NCBI RefSeq assembly: GCF_052078665.1 | Contig: NZ_JBQJIK010000029.1 | Coordinates: 1 to 64,000 of the forward strand | DNA length: 64,000 nucleotides | DNA from: Inquilinus sp052078665 | GTDB taxonomy: Bacteria; Pseudomonadota; Alphaproteobacteria; DSM-16000; Inquilinaceae | Direction: 5' to 3' | Shown: positions 17,993 through 26,160 of the stretch, piece after piece | Position numbering within the stretch: the stretch's first letter is position 1 | How the letters are laid out: every line of letters starts with the position of its first letter | Notes under the pieces: model-generated | What the model saw: the letters and a program-made list of their open reading frames with translations, nothing else | Databases searched by the model: none | What the model was told of the DNA's origin: nothing | Program-made: the position numbers and the translations under genes

Positions 17993-19199
17993 CGCGCAAC
18001 TCCTTGGAGACTTCGATGCGGGCCGCCAGCAGGCCGCCCCAGCTGGCCGACAGCAGCGCCGCCGCCATCGTCGCCGCCGCGGCCACGGCGAGGTGGATGG
18101 GCAGCAGCCGGCAGATGCGCTCGCCGGGCAGGAGGCCGGTGGCGAACACGGTGTTGAGCACGGTGGCGGCCCCCTGGAACACCACGCCACCGAGGACCAG
18201 GCCGAGCAGCGCGATCAGGACGGCCTGGGTGACCGGGAAGGCGACCAGGGCGCGGGTCGGCAGGCCGATCAGCCGCAGCAGGGCGAGGTCGCGCCGCTTG
18301 CGCTCGACATGGCTGCGCAGCCCGGCCGCCAGCGAGATCAGGTAGCCGAAGCCGCCGCAGCCGGCGATCAGCCAGAAGGCGATGCCGAGATTGCGGTCGA
18401 GCGACTGCATCTGGGCGATGTCGGCCGATGCCGTGCGGACCGCGATGTCCTGGCGCCGGAACGCCTCCTCCAGCCCGGCCACGTCGTAGATCGAGCGGGC
18501 ATAGAGGCGGAACCGGGCGAAGTTGCGCTCGGCCTGCGGCCGCGGCGCCCCGGGCCAGCCCCGGTCGTCGACGGCGAAGCCGTCCCGCCAGTCCTCGGTG
18601 GCGACCAGGAGGTCGAGCGACGCCAGTATCGCCTCGCCCGGCGAGACCGGCTGGTCGGTGATGCCGGAGACGGTGAGCGGGATGCGCTGCGCCTCCAGCA
18701 CGCCGTCGCGCTGGCGGGTGATCTCGGCCACCAGCCGGCCGCCCTGGGCGACGCCCAGGGACTCGGCCAGCCGGCGGGTCAGCACCACCGCGGCGCCGGA
18801 TGGGGGCTCGGCCGCGCCGAGCATCGGGTCGCCCGGCCCGGTCGGCAGCAGCGGCGTGCCGGACAGGGTGCGGCCGCCCGCCTCGCTGCGCAGCCGGGTG
18901 ACGCTGGCGGCGATCGCCCGGGTCGCCGGGGTGACGAAGGCGACGTCCGGCCGGGCGGCGAGCTCGGTGAAGAAGGCGTCGACGAAGCGGCCGCTGCCGG
19001 CGGGGACGATCTCGCGGTTGCGGGGATCCTCGATCAGCCGCTGGGCCAGGGTGTCGATCAGGCCGAAGCGCAGCCCGAACAGGACCAGGAGCGGGGCCAG
19101 GACGGCCGCCAGCCCGAGCACCTGGCACAGGGCGATGCGCCAGTCATGGCCGAAATCCCGGGTGGCGAGGCGTGCCGCCATGGCAATGCGTCCGGTCAT
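17985..19199 (-). CDS. tagS: TagS-like FtsX-family ABC transporter permease
   Basis: A 404 aa inner-membrane protein of the LolC/FtsX (MacB-like) class. One TM helix lies near residues 20-42, then a periplasmic domain of about 230 residues, then three TM helices in the C-terminal third (FWLIAGCGGFGYLISLAAGL, then QAVLIALLGLVLGGVVF, then LAVAAAATMAAALL). The cytoplasmic loop ERKRRDLALLRLIGLP is the typical coupling region for the ATPase. With TagT it would form the TagST transporter of the T6SS threonine-phosphorylation pathway, acting upstream of PpkA. Start 19199 lies 4 nt after the tagT stop (19204). Confidence 0.8.
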   Translation of the reverse strand: MTGRIAMAARLATRDFGHDWRIALCQVLGLAAVLAPLLVLFGLRFGLIDTLAQRLIEDPRNREIVPAGSGRFVDAFFTELAARPDVAFVTPATRAIAASVTRLRSEAGGRTLSGTPLLPTGPGDPMLGAAEPPSGAAVVLTRRLAESLGVAQGGRLVAEITRQRDGVLEAQRIPLTVSGITDQPVSPGEAILASLDLLVATEDWRDGFAVDDRGWPGAPRPQAERNFARFRLYARSIYDVAGLEEAFRRQDIAVRTASADIAQMQSLDRNLGIAFWLIAGCGGFGYLISLAAGLRSHVERKRRDLALLRLIGLPTRALVAFPVTQAVLIALLGLVLGGVVFQGAATVLNTVFATGLLPGERICRLLPIHLAVAAAATMAAALLSASWGGLLAARIEVSKELRDG

Positions 19200-19203
19200 C
19201 GGC

Positions 19204-19932
19204 TCAGGTCCAGAAATAGGCGCGCACGACGTCGTCCTCACGGCGCAGGGCATGGCCGATGATCCGCCGCCCGCTGGCCTGCGTGCGCGACCAGTCATGC
19301 GAGGCGATGACGGCGGTGGTCCGGAAGCGCTCGACCGTCTCGACCAGCAGGGCGAAGACCCGGTCGGCCGTCGGCGGATCGAGCGAGGCGGTGGGTTCGT
19401 CGGCCAGCAGGACGTCCGGCCGATGGGCCAGGGCGCGGGCGATGGCGACCCGCTGCCGCTCGCCGACCGACAGCCGGTCCGGCCTGAGGCCGAGCAGCCG
19501 GCTGAGGCCCAGCCGGTCGGCCAGCTCGTGGACATGGCCGGAATCGTAGCGCCCGGCCAGGCGGGCGGTCAGGGCGATGTTCTCGACCACCGAGAGATAG
19601 GGCAGCAGGCCGCCGGTCTGCAGCACATAGCCGATGCTGCTGGCCCGGACGGCCGCGAGCGCATCCTGCCGCCGCCGGCGCCACAACGCGGCGAGATCCA
19701 GCGGCGAGCGGCCGAGCGCCGCCAGCTCGAAGGTCTCCGCCCGGTCCGGCGCCAGCGTTCCCGCCAGCAGGTCGAGCAGGGTCGACTTGCCGGAGCCGGA
19801 CTGGCCGTTGAGGAACAGGATCTCGCTGCGCGGCACCACCAGGTTGCTGACATTCAGCTCGAACCCGGCTTTGCGGGTGCCGCGCCGCAGCACCACGTTG
19901 CGCAGCGTGTAGACGGGGGCGGGGCCGATCAT
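19204..19932 (-). CDS. tagT: TagT-like ABC transporter ATPase
   Basis: A 242 aa ATPase of the LolD/MacB group. Walker A GQSGSGKST, Q-loop VLQTGGLLPY, signature LSVGERQR, Walker B LLADEPTASLD and H-loop ASHDW are all present, so it should hydrolyse ATP. It partners the FtsX-type permease directly downstream. ATGA overlap with the upstream VWA gene (start 19932, upstream stop 19929). In Pseudomonas, TagT/TagS are needed for activation of PpkA; the transported molecule is not known. Confidence 0.85.
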   Translation of the reverse strand: MIGPAPVYTLRNVVLRRGTRKAGFELNVSNLVVPRSEILFLNGQSGSGKSTLLDLLAGTLAPDRAETFELAALGRSPLDLAALWRRRRQDALAAVRASSIGYVLQTGGLLPYLSVVENIALTARLAGRYDSGHVHELADRLGLSRLLGLRPDRLSVGERQRVAIARALAHRPDVLLADEPTASLDPPTADRVFALLVETVERFRTTAVIASHDWSRTQASGRRIIGHALRREDDVVRAYFWT

Positions 19933-21947
19933 GGCAGCGCATCGAGCGGCATCGGATAGACCGCGTCGCCGCCGCTGCGCTGCCCGTCGAGCGCGATCCA
20001 CAGGTCGGTGTTGTCGTAGATCTGCTGGTACAGGGTCACCTTGGCCTGCAGGTCGTCCAGGAACTGGCGCTGCTGGCCGAAGCTCCAGGACAGCCAGTCG
20101 TCCTCGGTCAGCTCCATGATCCGGCTGCGATAGGGCAGGCCCTCGAGGTATTCGCCGATCAGGCCGAGATCGGCCAGGTGCCGCGCCTCCTCCCGGCCGA
20201 CGCCCTCCGGCCGCCGGGCCATGGTGGCGGCGGCGCTGCGCAGCTGGCGGAAGAAGTCGTTCGGCGCCACCCGCGTCGCCTCGCCGGCATCGACGATGGC
20301 GCCGAGCGTCGTCTGCAGGTCCGACAGCTGGTTCTTGGTGATCAGGACGCGCACGTCGAGCGCCTTGCGGGCCGGGTTGGCGATGTCGCGGTCCGAGATC
20401 CAGGACGAGAACAGGCGGGGGACCTGACCGCCTTCCTTCTGGCCGAGATAGGCGAGCTGCATGGCGCGCCCGACCAGGCCGGTGCGGGCCAGCGCCTCCC
20501 GGCTCGGATCGTCGGCCTTGGTGTCGGCAGGGGCGGCGGCAGGCGCATCCGCCGCGGCCGCCACCTGGCCGTCCGCGGCCGACTGCATCTGGCCGAGCAT
20601 GATCCCGGCAATCCGGTCGATCACCGACCCGAAGGTGCCGAGATCGCCCCGCTCGATCGGGAAGTACAGGCTGCCGACATTGGGATAGTCGGACAGCGGC
20701 TGATAGGCCTCCTCGGCGGCGGCGTGGTCGTCCTTGCCGGCCGCGGTCTTCAGGTGGATGACCAGCACCGCGGCGCCCTTCGACTGGGCCAGCAGCCGCA
20801 ACTGGTCGGGGTCGAGATGGGTGGCGGAATAGGGGTCGTTGGCCCGGCGCGGGCTGGCATCGGTGATCAGGACGATCAGCCGCCCGGCCACGCCGGTCCA
20901 GTCGATGTCGTCCAGCGCGGCCTTGACCCCGGCGAAGGAATCCTCGCGGAAGTCGCGGTTGTCGGCGTGCGAGACCTTGGCCGTGTCGAAGCGGTCGAGG
21001 AAGCCCTTCGGGTCGAGTCCGTCGGACAGGGTGGCGAAGACCTTGGCGACGTATTCGTCCGGACGGCCGTCCTCGAGCACGTCGCGGAACCCGACCAGGC
21101 CGAGGCTCAGCCTGTCGCCCTCCTCGGCATGCAGCTTCTCGATCAGGCTGCGGATGGTCTCGCGCGTCCGCGCCACATAGGGATCCATCGACACGGTGGT
21201 GTCGACGACGAAGACGACGCCGGCGCGGTAGCCGGCCATCACCTGCGCCGCGCTGCCCGGGTCGGTCGCCTGCGGCGGCGGATCGGCCGATTCCTGCAGC
21301 GAGGTCGCCGCCACCTGCAGGGCCAGGCCGGGGAAGCCCTTGGCGAAATAGCCGTCGGTCCAGTTCAGGATCGGCAGCAGGTAGAAGTCCTTGGCCGGAT
21401 CGACCCAGGTCGAAGGCTCGAGCGCCGCGATCGGGCTGTCCGGCGGCAGCGTCCCGGAAACGGCGGCCTGGCGCAGCGTGCCAGCCTGCGCGTCGGCATC
21501 CGGGGCCTCCATGATCGACAGCAGCGGCGCGGAATCCTTGAAGAACAGGGCGCGGTCGCGGTTGACCGGGTTGGTGAAGTTGACCACCAGGGTCTGCTTC
21601 CAGTCGATCGCCTCGGCCTCGGGAAGCCAGCCCAGCGTCTGGCCGCCGGTGGTGGCCCCGACCTCGAGCCAGTTGCCACCCTCGCCTGCCGTCCGGGCAT
21701 AGACGAAGACCATGGTCAGCGGCGGGATCTCGGCCTCGGCCGGCGGCCCGCCCAGGGCCTGGGACGGCCGCGCGCCGGGACGGGTCAGGACTCGCTGCCA
21801 CAGGCTGGTCGTGCCTTCCATCAGCAGCGGCTTGCGGGCGCCGGCTGGAGGCGCCGGATCCTGGGCGAAGGCCGGGGTGCCGAAGGCGGCCAGCCAGGCC
21901 AGGGCCAGCAGGGCGGCGAGGCGGAGCCGGAAGGCGGGTGTCGTCAT
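19929..21947 (-). CDS. Exported VWA-domain protein (PpkA C-terminal-half counterpart)
   Basis: A 672 aa protein with a signal peptide (AALLALAWLAAFGTPAFA). After an SH3-like or beta region (about 55-200), a von Willebrand factor A domain begins near residue 240 with GVVFVVDTTVSMDPY. The MIDAS reads D-T-T-V-S, with Ser at the last position and Thr in place of the first Ser. It continues with VGFRDV and LIVLITDASPRR. The C-terminal 230 residues are helical. In Pseudomonas PpkA the kinase, a TM helix and a periplasmic VWA region are one chain; here the VWA part is a separate exported gene directly after the kinase (ATGA overlap). It probably acts in the periplasm with TagR. Confidence 0.8.
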   Translation of the reverse strand: MTTPAFRLRLAALLALAWLAAFGTPAFAQDPAPPAGARKPLLMEGTTSLWQRVLTRPGARPSQALGGPPAEAEIPPLTMVFVYARTAGEGGNWLEVGATTGGQTLGWLPEAEAIDWKQTLVVNFTNPVNRDRALFFKDSAPLLSIMEAPDADAQAGTLRQAAVSGTLPPDSPIAALEPSTWVDPAKDFYLLPILNWTDGYFAKGFPGLALQVAATSLQESADPPPQATDPGSAAQVMAGYRAGVVFVVDTTVSMDPYVARTRETIRSLIEKLHAEEGDRLSLGLVGFRDVLEDGRPDEYVAKVFATLSDGLDPKGFLDRFDTAKVSHADNRDFREDSFAGVKAALDDIDWTGVAGRLIVLITDASPRRANDPYSATHLDPDQLRLLAQSKGAAVLVIHLKTAAGKDDHAAAEEAYQPLSDYPNVGSLYFPIERGDLGTFGSVIDRIAGIMLGQMQSAADGQVAAAADAPAAAPADTKADDPSREALARTGLVGRAMQLAYLGQKEGGQVPRLFSSWISDRDIANPARKALDVRVLITKNQLSDLQTTLGAIVDAGEATRVAPNDFFRQLRSAAATMARRPEGVGREEARHLADLGLIGEYLEGLPYRSRIMELTEDDWLSWSFGQQRQFLDDLQAKVTLYQQIYDNTDLWIALDGQRSGGDAVYPMPLDALP

Positions 21948-23422
21948 CGCGTTGATTCCGCGTTGTCGAGGGCCTGCAGCCGGGCGCGGGCGATGCCGAT
22001 GCCGCGCTGCAGGGCCAAGGCGTAGAACTCCCGCGCCTTGGCGGGGTTGGGGGCGCTGAACGGGTTCGGGCCGGTGCTCCGGGCCTGCGGGTCGTAGAAC
22101 TGCGCGAGGCCGAAGGCGGCATCGCCGCTGCCGCGCCGCGACGCCTCCTCCCACAGCACCAGCGCCGTGTCGGCATCGCGCTGCTCGGTCAGGAAGCGCT
22201 GGCCGGCGGCGAAGATCTCGGCCGGCGCCAGCGCCAGGATCCGCGGCAGCTGCCGGCGGTCGAGCTCCTGCGCCGCGGCTGCCGGCGGCGCCGCGACCGG
22301 TGATGCCGACATCGGCGGTGCCGGCGCGGGCGCCGCCGGTGGCGTGTCCGAACTGGACCACCACCATCCGCCTCCAACGGCTGCCACGGCCAGCAGCAGG
22401 GCGGCGCCCTGGACCGGCCGCGACCGCAGCAGCGCGGTCCAGCGGGACCGGCCGGGCTCCGGCTCGTCGACCAGGCTGCGCATCGATTGCGGCCGGTCGC
22501 GCGGATCGGGAGCCAGCATGCGGGTGATCTGGGTGGTGAGGCCGGGCGGCACGCCGTCCAGGTCGGGGGTGGTCTTGCGGGCCTCGACCGTGGCCATCAT
22601 GGTCTTGCCCATCTCCAGCGGCCGGCCGCGCGCGGCGGCGGCGAGGACGAGGCCCAGGCTGTAGATGTCGGACCGCCCGTCGACCTGGGCGCCGAACAGG
22701 CCAATCTGCTCCGGCGACGCCCAGGAGAGCTTGCCGGCGAAGCGGCTGCCCACCAGGGTCCGCATGCTGGGGTCGGCGAAGCGGGCGATGCCGAAATCGA
22801 TCAGCTTCGCCTGCTCCAGCCGGCCGTGCTCGAGGATCACGTTGTCGGGCGACAGATCGCGGTGATAGATGCCCTTGTCATGCGCCTCGGCCAGCCCGGC
22901 GGCCAGCCGGTCGCGCAGCTGCGCGATCTCGTGCAGTGCCAGCGGGCCTTGGCGCAGCCGGTCGCGCAGCGACGGGCCGTCGACATACTCCATCACCAGG
23001 TGCAGCCGGCCGGTGGCGTCGCGGAACAGCCCGTCATAGCTGACGATCGCCGCGTGCCGGATCTTGCGCAGGGCCTCGGCCTCGCGCAGGAACAGGTTGA
23101 CGATCGACTCGTCGCCGACCAGGTCGGGCCGGATGATCTTGATCGCGTGCAGCGTCCGCTGGTCGCAATGCTCGGCCTGGTAGATCTCGCCCATGCCGCC
23201 GCGGCCGATCAGCCGGGTGATGCGGTAGGTGTGCAGGACCACCGTGCCCGGCGCCAGCGACGGGCCGGCTTCGGCCGCCGCGGCCGGGTCGTTCGGCGCG
23301 GCCGAGGCGCTCGGCGCGGTCGGCACGCTCGGTGCGGCCGAGGCGCTCGGTGCGGCCGGGGCGACGAGGCGCGTCTCCTCGGCCGACGGCGCCTCGGCGG
23401 CACGGATCGGGTCGGTGGTCAT
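21944..23422 (-). CDS. ppkA: PpkA-type Ser/Thr protein kinase
   Basis: A 492 aa membrane-anchored kinase. After a low-complexity Ala/Pro/Ser N-terminus (1-55), the Hanks kinase domain (65-315) has G-loop GRGGMGEIY (73-81), Lys95, catalytic HRDLSPDN (187-194), DFG (209-211) and SPEQ. A TM helix follows at 338-355, then an Ala/Pro linker and a short periplasmic Sel1-like helical region (AFGLAQFYDP, AREFYALALQRG). In T6SS, PpkA phosphorylates the FHA protein to trigger assembly, reversed by PppA. Here it lacks the long VWA tail, which is encoded by the next gene. It starts 8 nt after the small exported protein at 23431. Confidence 0.88.
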   Translation of the reverse strand: MTTDPIRAAEAPSAEETRLVAPAAPSASAAPSVPTAPSASAAPNDPAAAAEAGPSLAPGTVVLHTYRITRLIGRGGMGEIYQAEHCDQRTLHAIKIIRPDLVGDESIVNLFLREAEALRKIRHAAIVSYDGLFRDATGRLHLVMEYVDGPSLRDRLRQGPLALHEIAQLRDRLAAGLAEAHDKGIYHRDLSPDNVILEHGRLEQAKLIDFGIARFADPSMRTLVGSRFAGKLSWASPEQIGLFGAQVDGRSDIYSLGLVLAAAARGRPLEMGKTMMATVEARKTTPDLDGVPPGLTTQITRMLAPDPRDRPQSMRSLVDEPEPGRSRWTALLRSRPVQGAALLLAVAAVGGGWWWSSSDTPPAAPAPAPPMSASPVAAPPAAAAQELDRRQLPRILALAPAEIFAAGQRFLTEQRDADTALVLWEEASRRGSGDAAFGLAQFYDPQARSTGPNPFSAPNPAKAREFYALALQRGIGIARARLQALDNAESTR

Positions 23423-23430
23423 GGCCTCGG

Positions 23431-23943
23431 CTACCAGACCGGCGGAAACTCACTGACGACCAGGACGGCCGGCACCGGCCGGTCGGGCGCCTCGACCGAC
23501 GCGACCCAGACGGCGTAGCGGCCATTTCCGGGAGAGGTCAGGGTCATGGCCGGGTTGACGCCCCCCGCCTCACTGTCGTCGGTGCACAGCCACTGTCCCG
23601 CGGGCGTGTGGACCACCAGGGCGGTGTCCGTGCCCGCCGCCACGTAGAAATTCACCGGGCCGTGGACGTCCTCGAGATCGATGGTGGCATCGGGGCGTTC
23701 CGGCGTGATGTTGCCGACGCAGTCGCCGGCCAGGCCGACGACCGAAGCGCGCCCGCCGGCCAGGACTCCGATCGGCAGGGGATCGGTCCGGAACGCTCCG
23801 GTCAGGGTGGCGGCCAGGTAGTACGGCCGGGCGGTCGGGTCTGGCGGTGTCGCCGCAGCGGGTGCGGTCTGCTGGGCGATCGAGGCCGGTGTCGTCAATA
23901 ACAGGAAGAAAAGAACCGCAAAGGCGTGTTTTGCGATTGGCAT
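23431..23943 (-). CDS. Small exported protein leading the ppkA operon, unknown function
   Basis: A 170 aa protein with Sec signal peptide (FAVLFFLLLTTPASIA). The mature part seems beta-rich (PVNFYVAAGTDTALVVHTPAGQW, split by turns) and contains two cysteines (GDCVGN and WLCTDD) that could pair. LCTDDSEAGGVNPAMTL resembles the pre-peptidase C-terminal type of beta-sandwich found in secreted proteins, a weak guess. GGAGG sits 6 nt before the ATG at 23943. It is the first gene of the ppkA-VWA-tagTSR operon, so it probably works in the periplasmic sensing branch. Confidence 0.7.
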   Translation of the reverse strand: MPIAKHAFAVLFFLLLTTPASIAQQTAPAAATPPDPTARPYYLAATLTGAFRTDPLPIGVLAGGRASVVGLAGDCVGNITPERPDATIDLEDVHGPVNFYVAAGTDTALVVHTPAGQWLCTDDSEAGGVNPAMTLTSPGNGRYAVWVASVEAPDRPVPAVLVVSEFPPVW

Positions 23944-24128
23944 AATTGCCTCCAGTTCGGGGCTGTTCTCCAGAAATATGCGTCGTTATCTGGAAGCGGG
24001 CCAGAATTGATCGGCCTTTCGCCCGGATACGATCATGTCATTTCCGCATGCTCTGCTGCGGCCATGCCGGGATCAGGATGCAGGGCTTCTGCGACCCCCA
24101 TGCCGCAACCTTCGAGAAGGCGCTGCCG

Positions 24129-24740
24129 ATGTCTCCGTTCAAGTCGCCGATGATCGTGCTCGGTCTGGGCTTGCTCTGCGCCGCCTGCGCCGACCGCCTG
24201 CCGGACGCGAAGCCGTTCTCCCGCTTCGGCAAGGGGCCCGAGGCCGCGGGCAGCGTGCCGGCGACGCCCGTCGCCGTCACCACGCTGCCGATCGAGGTCA
24301 TCGCCCGCAAGGCGCAGTCGTCGCGGGTCACGCTCGACCGCGCGATGGACACGATGCAGCAGCGGCTCAGCTACCTGAAGAAGCTGGTGATCGAGGCCAG
24401 GGCCAATCTCGGCCAGAACGGCACCCAGGCGCAGTATGCGGCGCTGCGGCAGGCGGAAAACCAGGTCCGGCGCGGCATGGTCCGCGCCCGGATCTCCACC
24501 GGCGACCAGACCGCCGGCTGGACCGAGCAGGCGTCGACGATCAACGATCTCAGCGGCCTGATCGTCTCGGTCTCCGGCCTGGTCAACACCATCGGCGACG
24601 GGCAGCCGGTTCCGGCGACCCAGACCGGTGAAGCGCAGCCGTCCGAGGTGGGCGGGACCGGCGTGTTCGAGCCGGCGCAGGCCCTTCCCATCGCCGCGCC
24701 CGCCGCCCCTCCGGCCGGTCCGGCACCCGGGGCAAGCTGA
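24129..24740 (+). CDS. Predicted lipoprotein, divergent from ppkA operon (possible TagQ analogue)
   Basis: A 203 aa protein. Its N-terminus has a short hydrophobic run and lipobox LLCAAC, so Cys is probably lipidated. The body is helical (RVTLDRAMDTMQQRLSYLKK, RQAENQVRRGM) with a Pro/Ala-rich C-terminus. Start: ATG 24129 follows GAGAAGG and puts the lipobox in the usual place; a longer frame from 23946 would bury it. In Pseudomonas, TagQ is an outer-membrane lipoprotein that localises TagR. Position next to the PpkA/TagR operon makes that role possible, but I see no clear sequence signature. It does not look like TssJ, which is beta-rich. Confidence 0.65.
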   Translation: MSPFKSPMIVLGLGLLCAACADRLPDAKPFSRFGKGPEAAGSVPATPVAVTTLPIEVIARKAQSSRVTLDRAMDTMQQRLSYLKKLVIEARANLGQNGTQAQYAALRQAENQVRRGMVRARISTGDQTAGWTEQASTINDLSGLIVSVSGLVNTIGDGQPVPATQTGEAQPSEVGGTGVFEPAQALPIAAPAAPPAGPAPGAS

Positions 24741-24769
24741 GCCTCGGCTCGGTTCTGGAGAAGGATGGA

Positions 24770-24796
24770 GGGCGGCCCGGATTCGGGCCGCCCTTT
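24770..24796. terminator. Intrinsic terminator between convergent genes
   Basis: GGGCGGCCCG (24770-24779), 4-nt loop, CGGGCCGCCC (24784-24793), then TTT. Ten perfect base pairs directly after the lipoprotein gene and touching the stop of the M23 gene on the other strand. Confidence 0.7.
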
Positions 24797-26160
24797 CAGT
24801 TCCGGACGACGGCGGCGAGCATCGACTTCAGCGCCTGCCCGGCCTGCAGGAAGGGCATCGGGTCGACCGCCTCCTCCGCGCGCCGGATCTCGTAATGCAG
24901 GTGCGGGCCGGTCGACACGCCGGTCGAGCCGAGCTGCCCGATCACCGTGGCCGCCGTCACCTCCTGCCCCGCCTCGACCGCGATCGACTGCATGTGCCCG
25001 TAGCGCGTGACCAGGCCGTCGGCGTGCTGGATCTCCACCATGTTGCCATAGCCGCCGGCCGGCCCGGCCCGCAGCACGCGGCCGTCGGCGGTGGCGTAGA
25101 TCGGGGTTCCCGCCGGCGCCACCAGGTCCAGCCCGGCATGCAGGGTGGGAACGCCGGTCACCGGATGGACCCGCAGGCCGAAGGGGCTGGACAGCCGCAG
25201 GGGCACGCGCAGCGGCACCGCGAGGGGCAAGCCGGGCAGGCGGGCGGCCAGCGCCCGGGCCTGCGCGTCGATCGCGGCGGAAGAGAACGGGCGGATCGCG
25301 GCGGCGTGATCCCCCGCGACCGGCGGCAGGCCGAGCTGCCGCAATGTGCGGTCGAGCGCCCGCGCGGTCGGGGCGAAGCGGCGGTCGGCCGCGGCCAGAT
25401 CGGCCTCGTCCGTCGCGGCCTGCCCGCTGTCCTGGGATGGCGTCTGCGCGACCTCGCGCTGCGGCGTCGGTTCGGAGGCATCCCGGAAGACGGCGAGGCC
25501 GAGCACGGCGGTGAAGGACAAAGCGAGGGCCGCCGCGGCGCTGACGGCTACGGGCCGGATGCGGGACGGCGGTCGGGGATGGGCCGGCGCAGGGATCTCC
25601 GCCGGTTGCGCCGGTGTCGGCAGCCGGTCGGGCAGCGCCAGCACCACCGCTCCGCTGCCGTGCCGGCCGGCCGCCTCGGCGCGCTGCACCAGCAGCCGGG
25701 CGGCGGCGTCCGGCGGCAGCCTTTCGAGCAGCAGCGCGGTCCCGTCGACGATGTCGGCGATGGCCGGGGCGGCGAGGATGATGCGATCGTCGGCGTCGAG
25801 CCGGATGCGGACCGGCTCGGCATGCGCCTTCGTGGCGATGGGGGCGAGGCCGGCGCGGCCCAGGCGATGGGCGCTGCCGCCGCCCAGCCGCAGGCACAGC
25901 AGATGCGGCGGCCGCAGCAGCGCGATCGCCGCCGAAACGTCGGTCTTCCGCCGCACGATGCGCGCCAGCAGCGCTTCGTCAGCCGCGCCATCGAGCGCGG
26001 CGAGAGCCTCGACCAGGCCTCGAGCGCCGCGGCGGGATCGCGGATCCCCCCCGGCCGCGACCACGGCCCAGAGTCCGAGCTCGGGGCGGCAGAGGCACGC
26101 GGCACCGGCAGTGCCGGCGACGGTGCCGGATGGCGCGGCCTCGACGAGATCCCGCGGCAT
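24796..26160 (-). CDS. M23 peptidase fused to an inactive PP2C-like domain
   Basis: A 454 aa bitopic membrane protein. Residues 10-180 align with the PppA of this cluster (50129-50842): CLCRPELGLWAVVAAGGDP against LLRPEQGLWAIADGMGGH, then LLCLRLGGGSAHRL against TCLWAGDSRLYRL, and VVLAL at the end. Every metal-binding Asp is replaced (NED to GAA, ADGMGG to VAAGGD, SDG to APA), so it should be a pseudophosphatase. A TM helix follows (203-225), then a periplasmic lysostaphin-type M23 endopeptidase with HPVTG, HAGLD (H341, D345) and HLHYE (H420, H422), all ligands intact. It probably trims peptidoglycan for the T6SS channel and may sense regulatory partners. Start shares one base with the upstream stop. 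Confidence 0.8.
   Translation of the reverse strand: MPRDLVEAAPSGTVAGTAGAACLCRPELGLWAVVAAGGDPRSRRGARGLVEALAALDGAADEALLARIVRRKTDVSAAIALLRPPHLLCLRLGGGSAHRLGRAGLAPIATKAHAEPVRIRLDADDRIILAAPAIADIVDGTALLLERLPPDAAARLLVQRAEAAGRHGSGAVVLALPDRLPTPAQPAEIPAPAHPRPPSRIRPVAVSAAAALALSFTAVLGLAVFRDASEPTPQREVAQTPSQDSGQAATDEADLAAADRRFAPTARALDRTLRQLGLPPVAGDHAAAIRPFSSAAIDAQARALAARLPGLPLAVPLRVPLRLSSPFGLRVHPVTGVPTLHAGLDLVAPAGTPIYATADGRVLRAGPAGGYGNMVEIQHADGLVTRYGHMQSIAVEAGQEVTAATVIGQLGSTGVSTGPHLHYEIRRAEEAVDPMPFLQAGQALKSMLAAVVRN

Noticed and set aside
24129..24740. Lipoprotein considered as TssJ
   Set aside because: TssJ is a small beta-sandwich of about 150 residues. This protein looks helical after the lipobox and has a Pro/Ala-rich tail.
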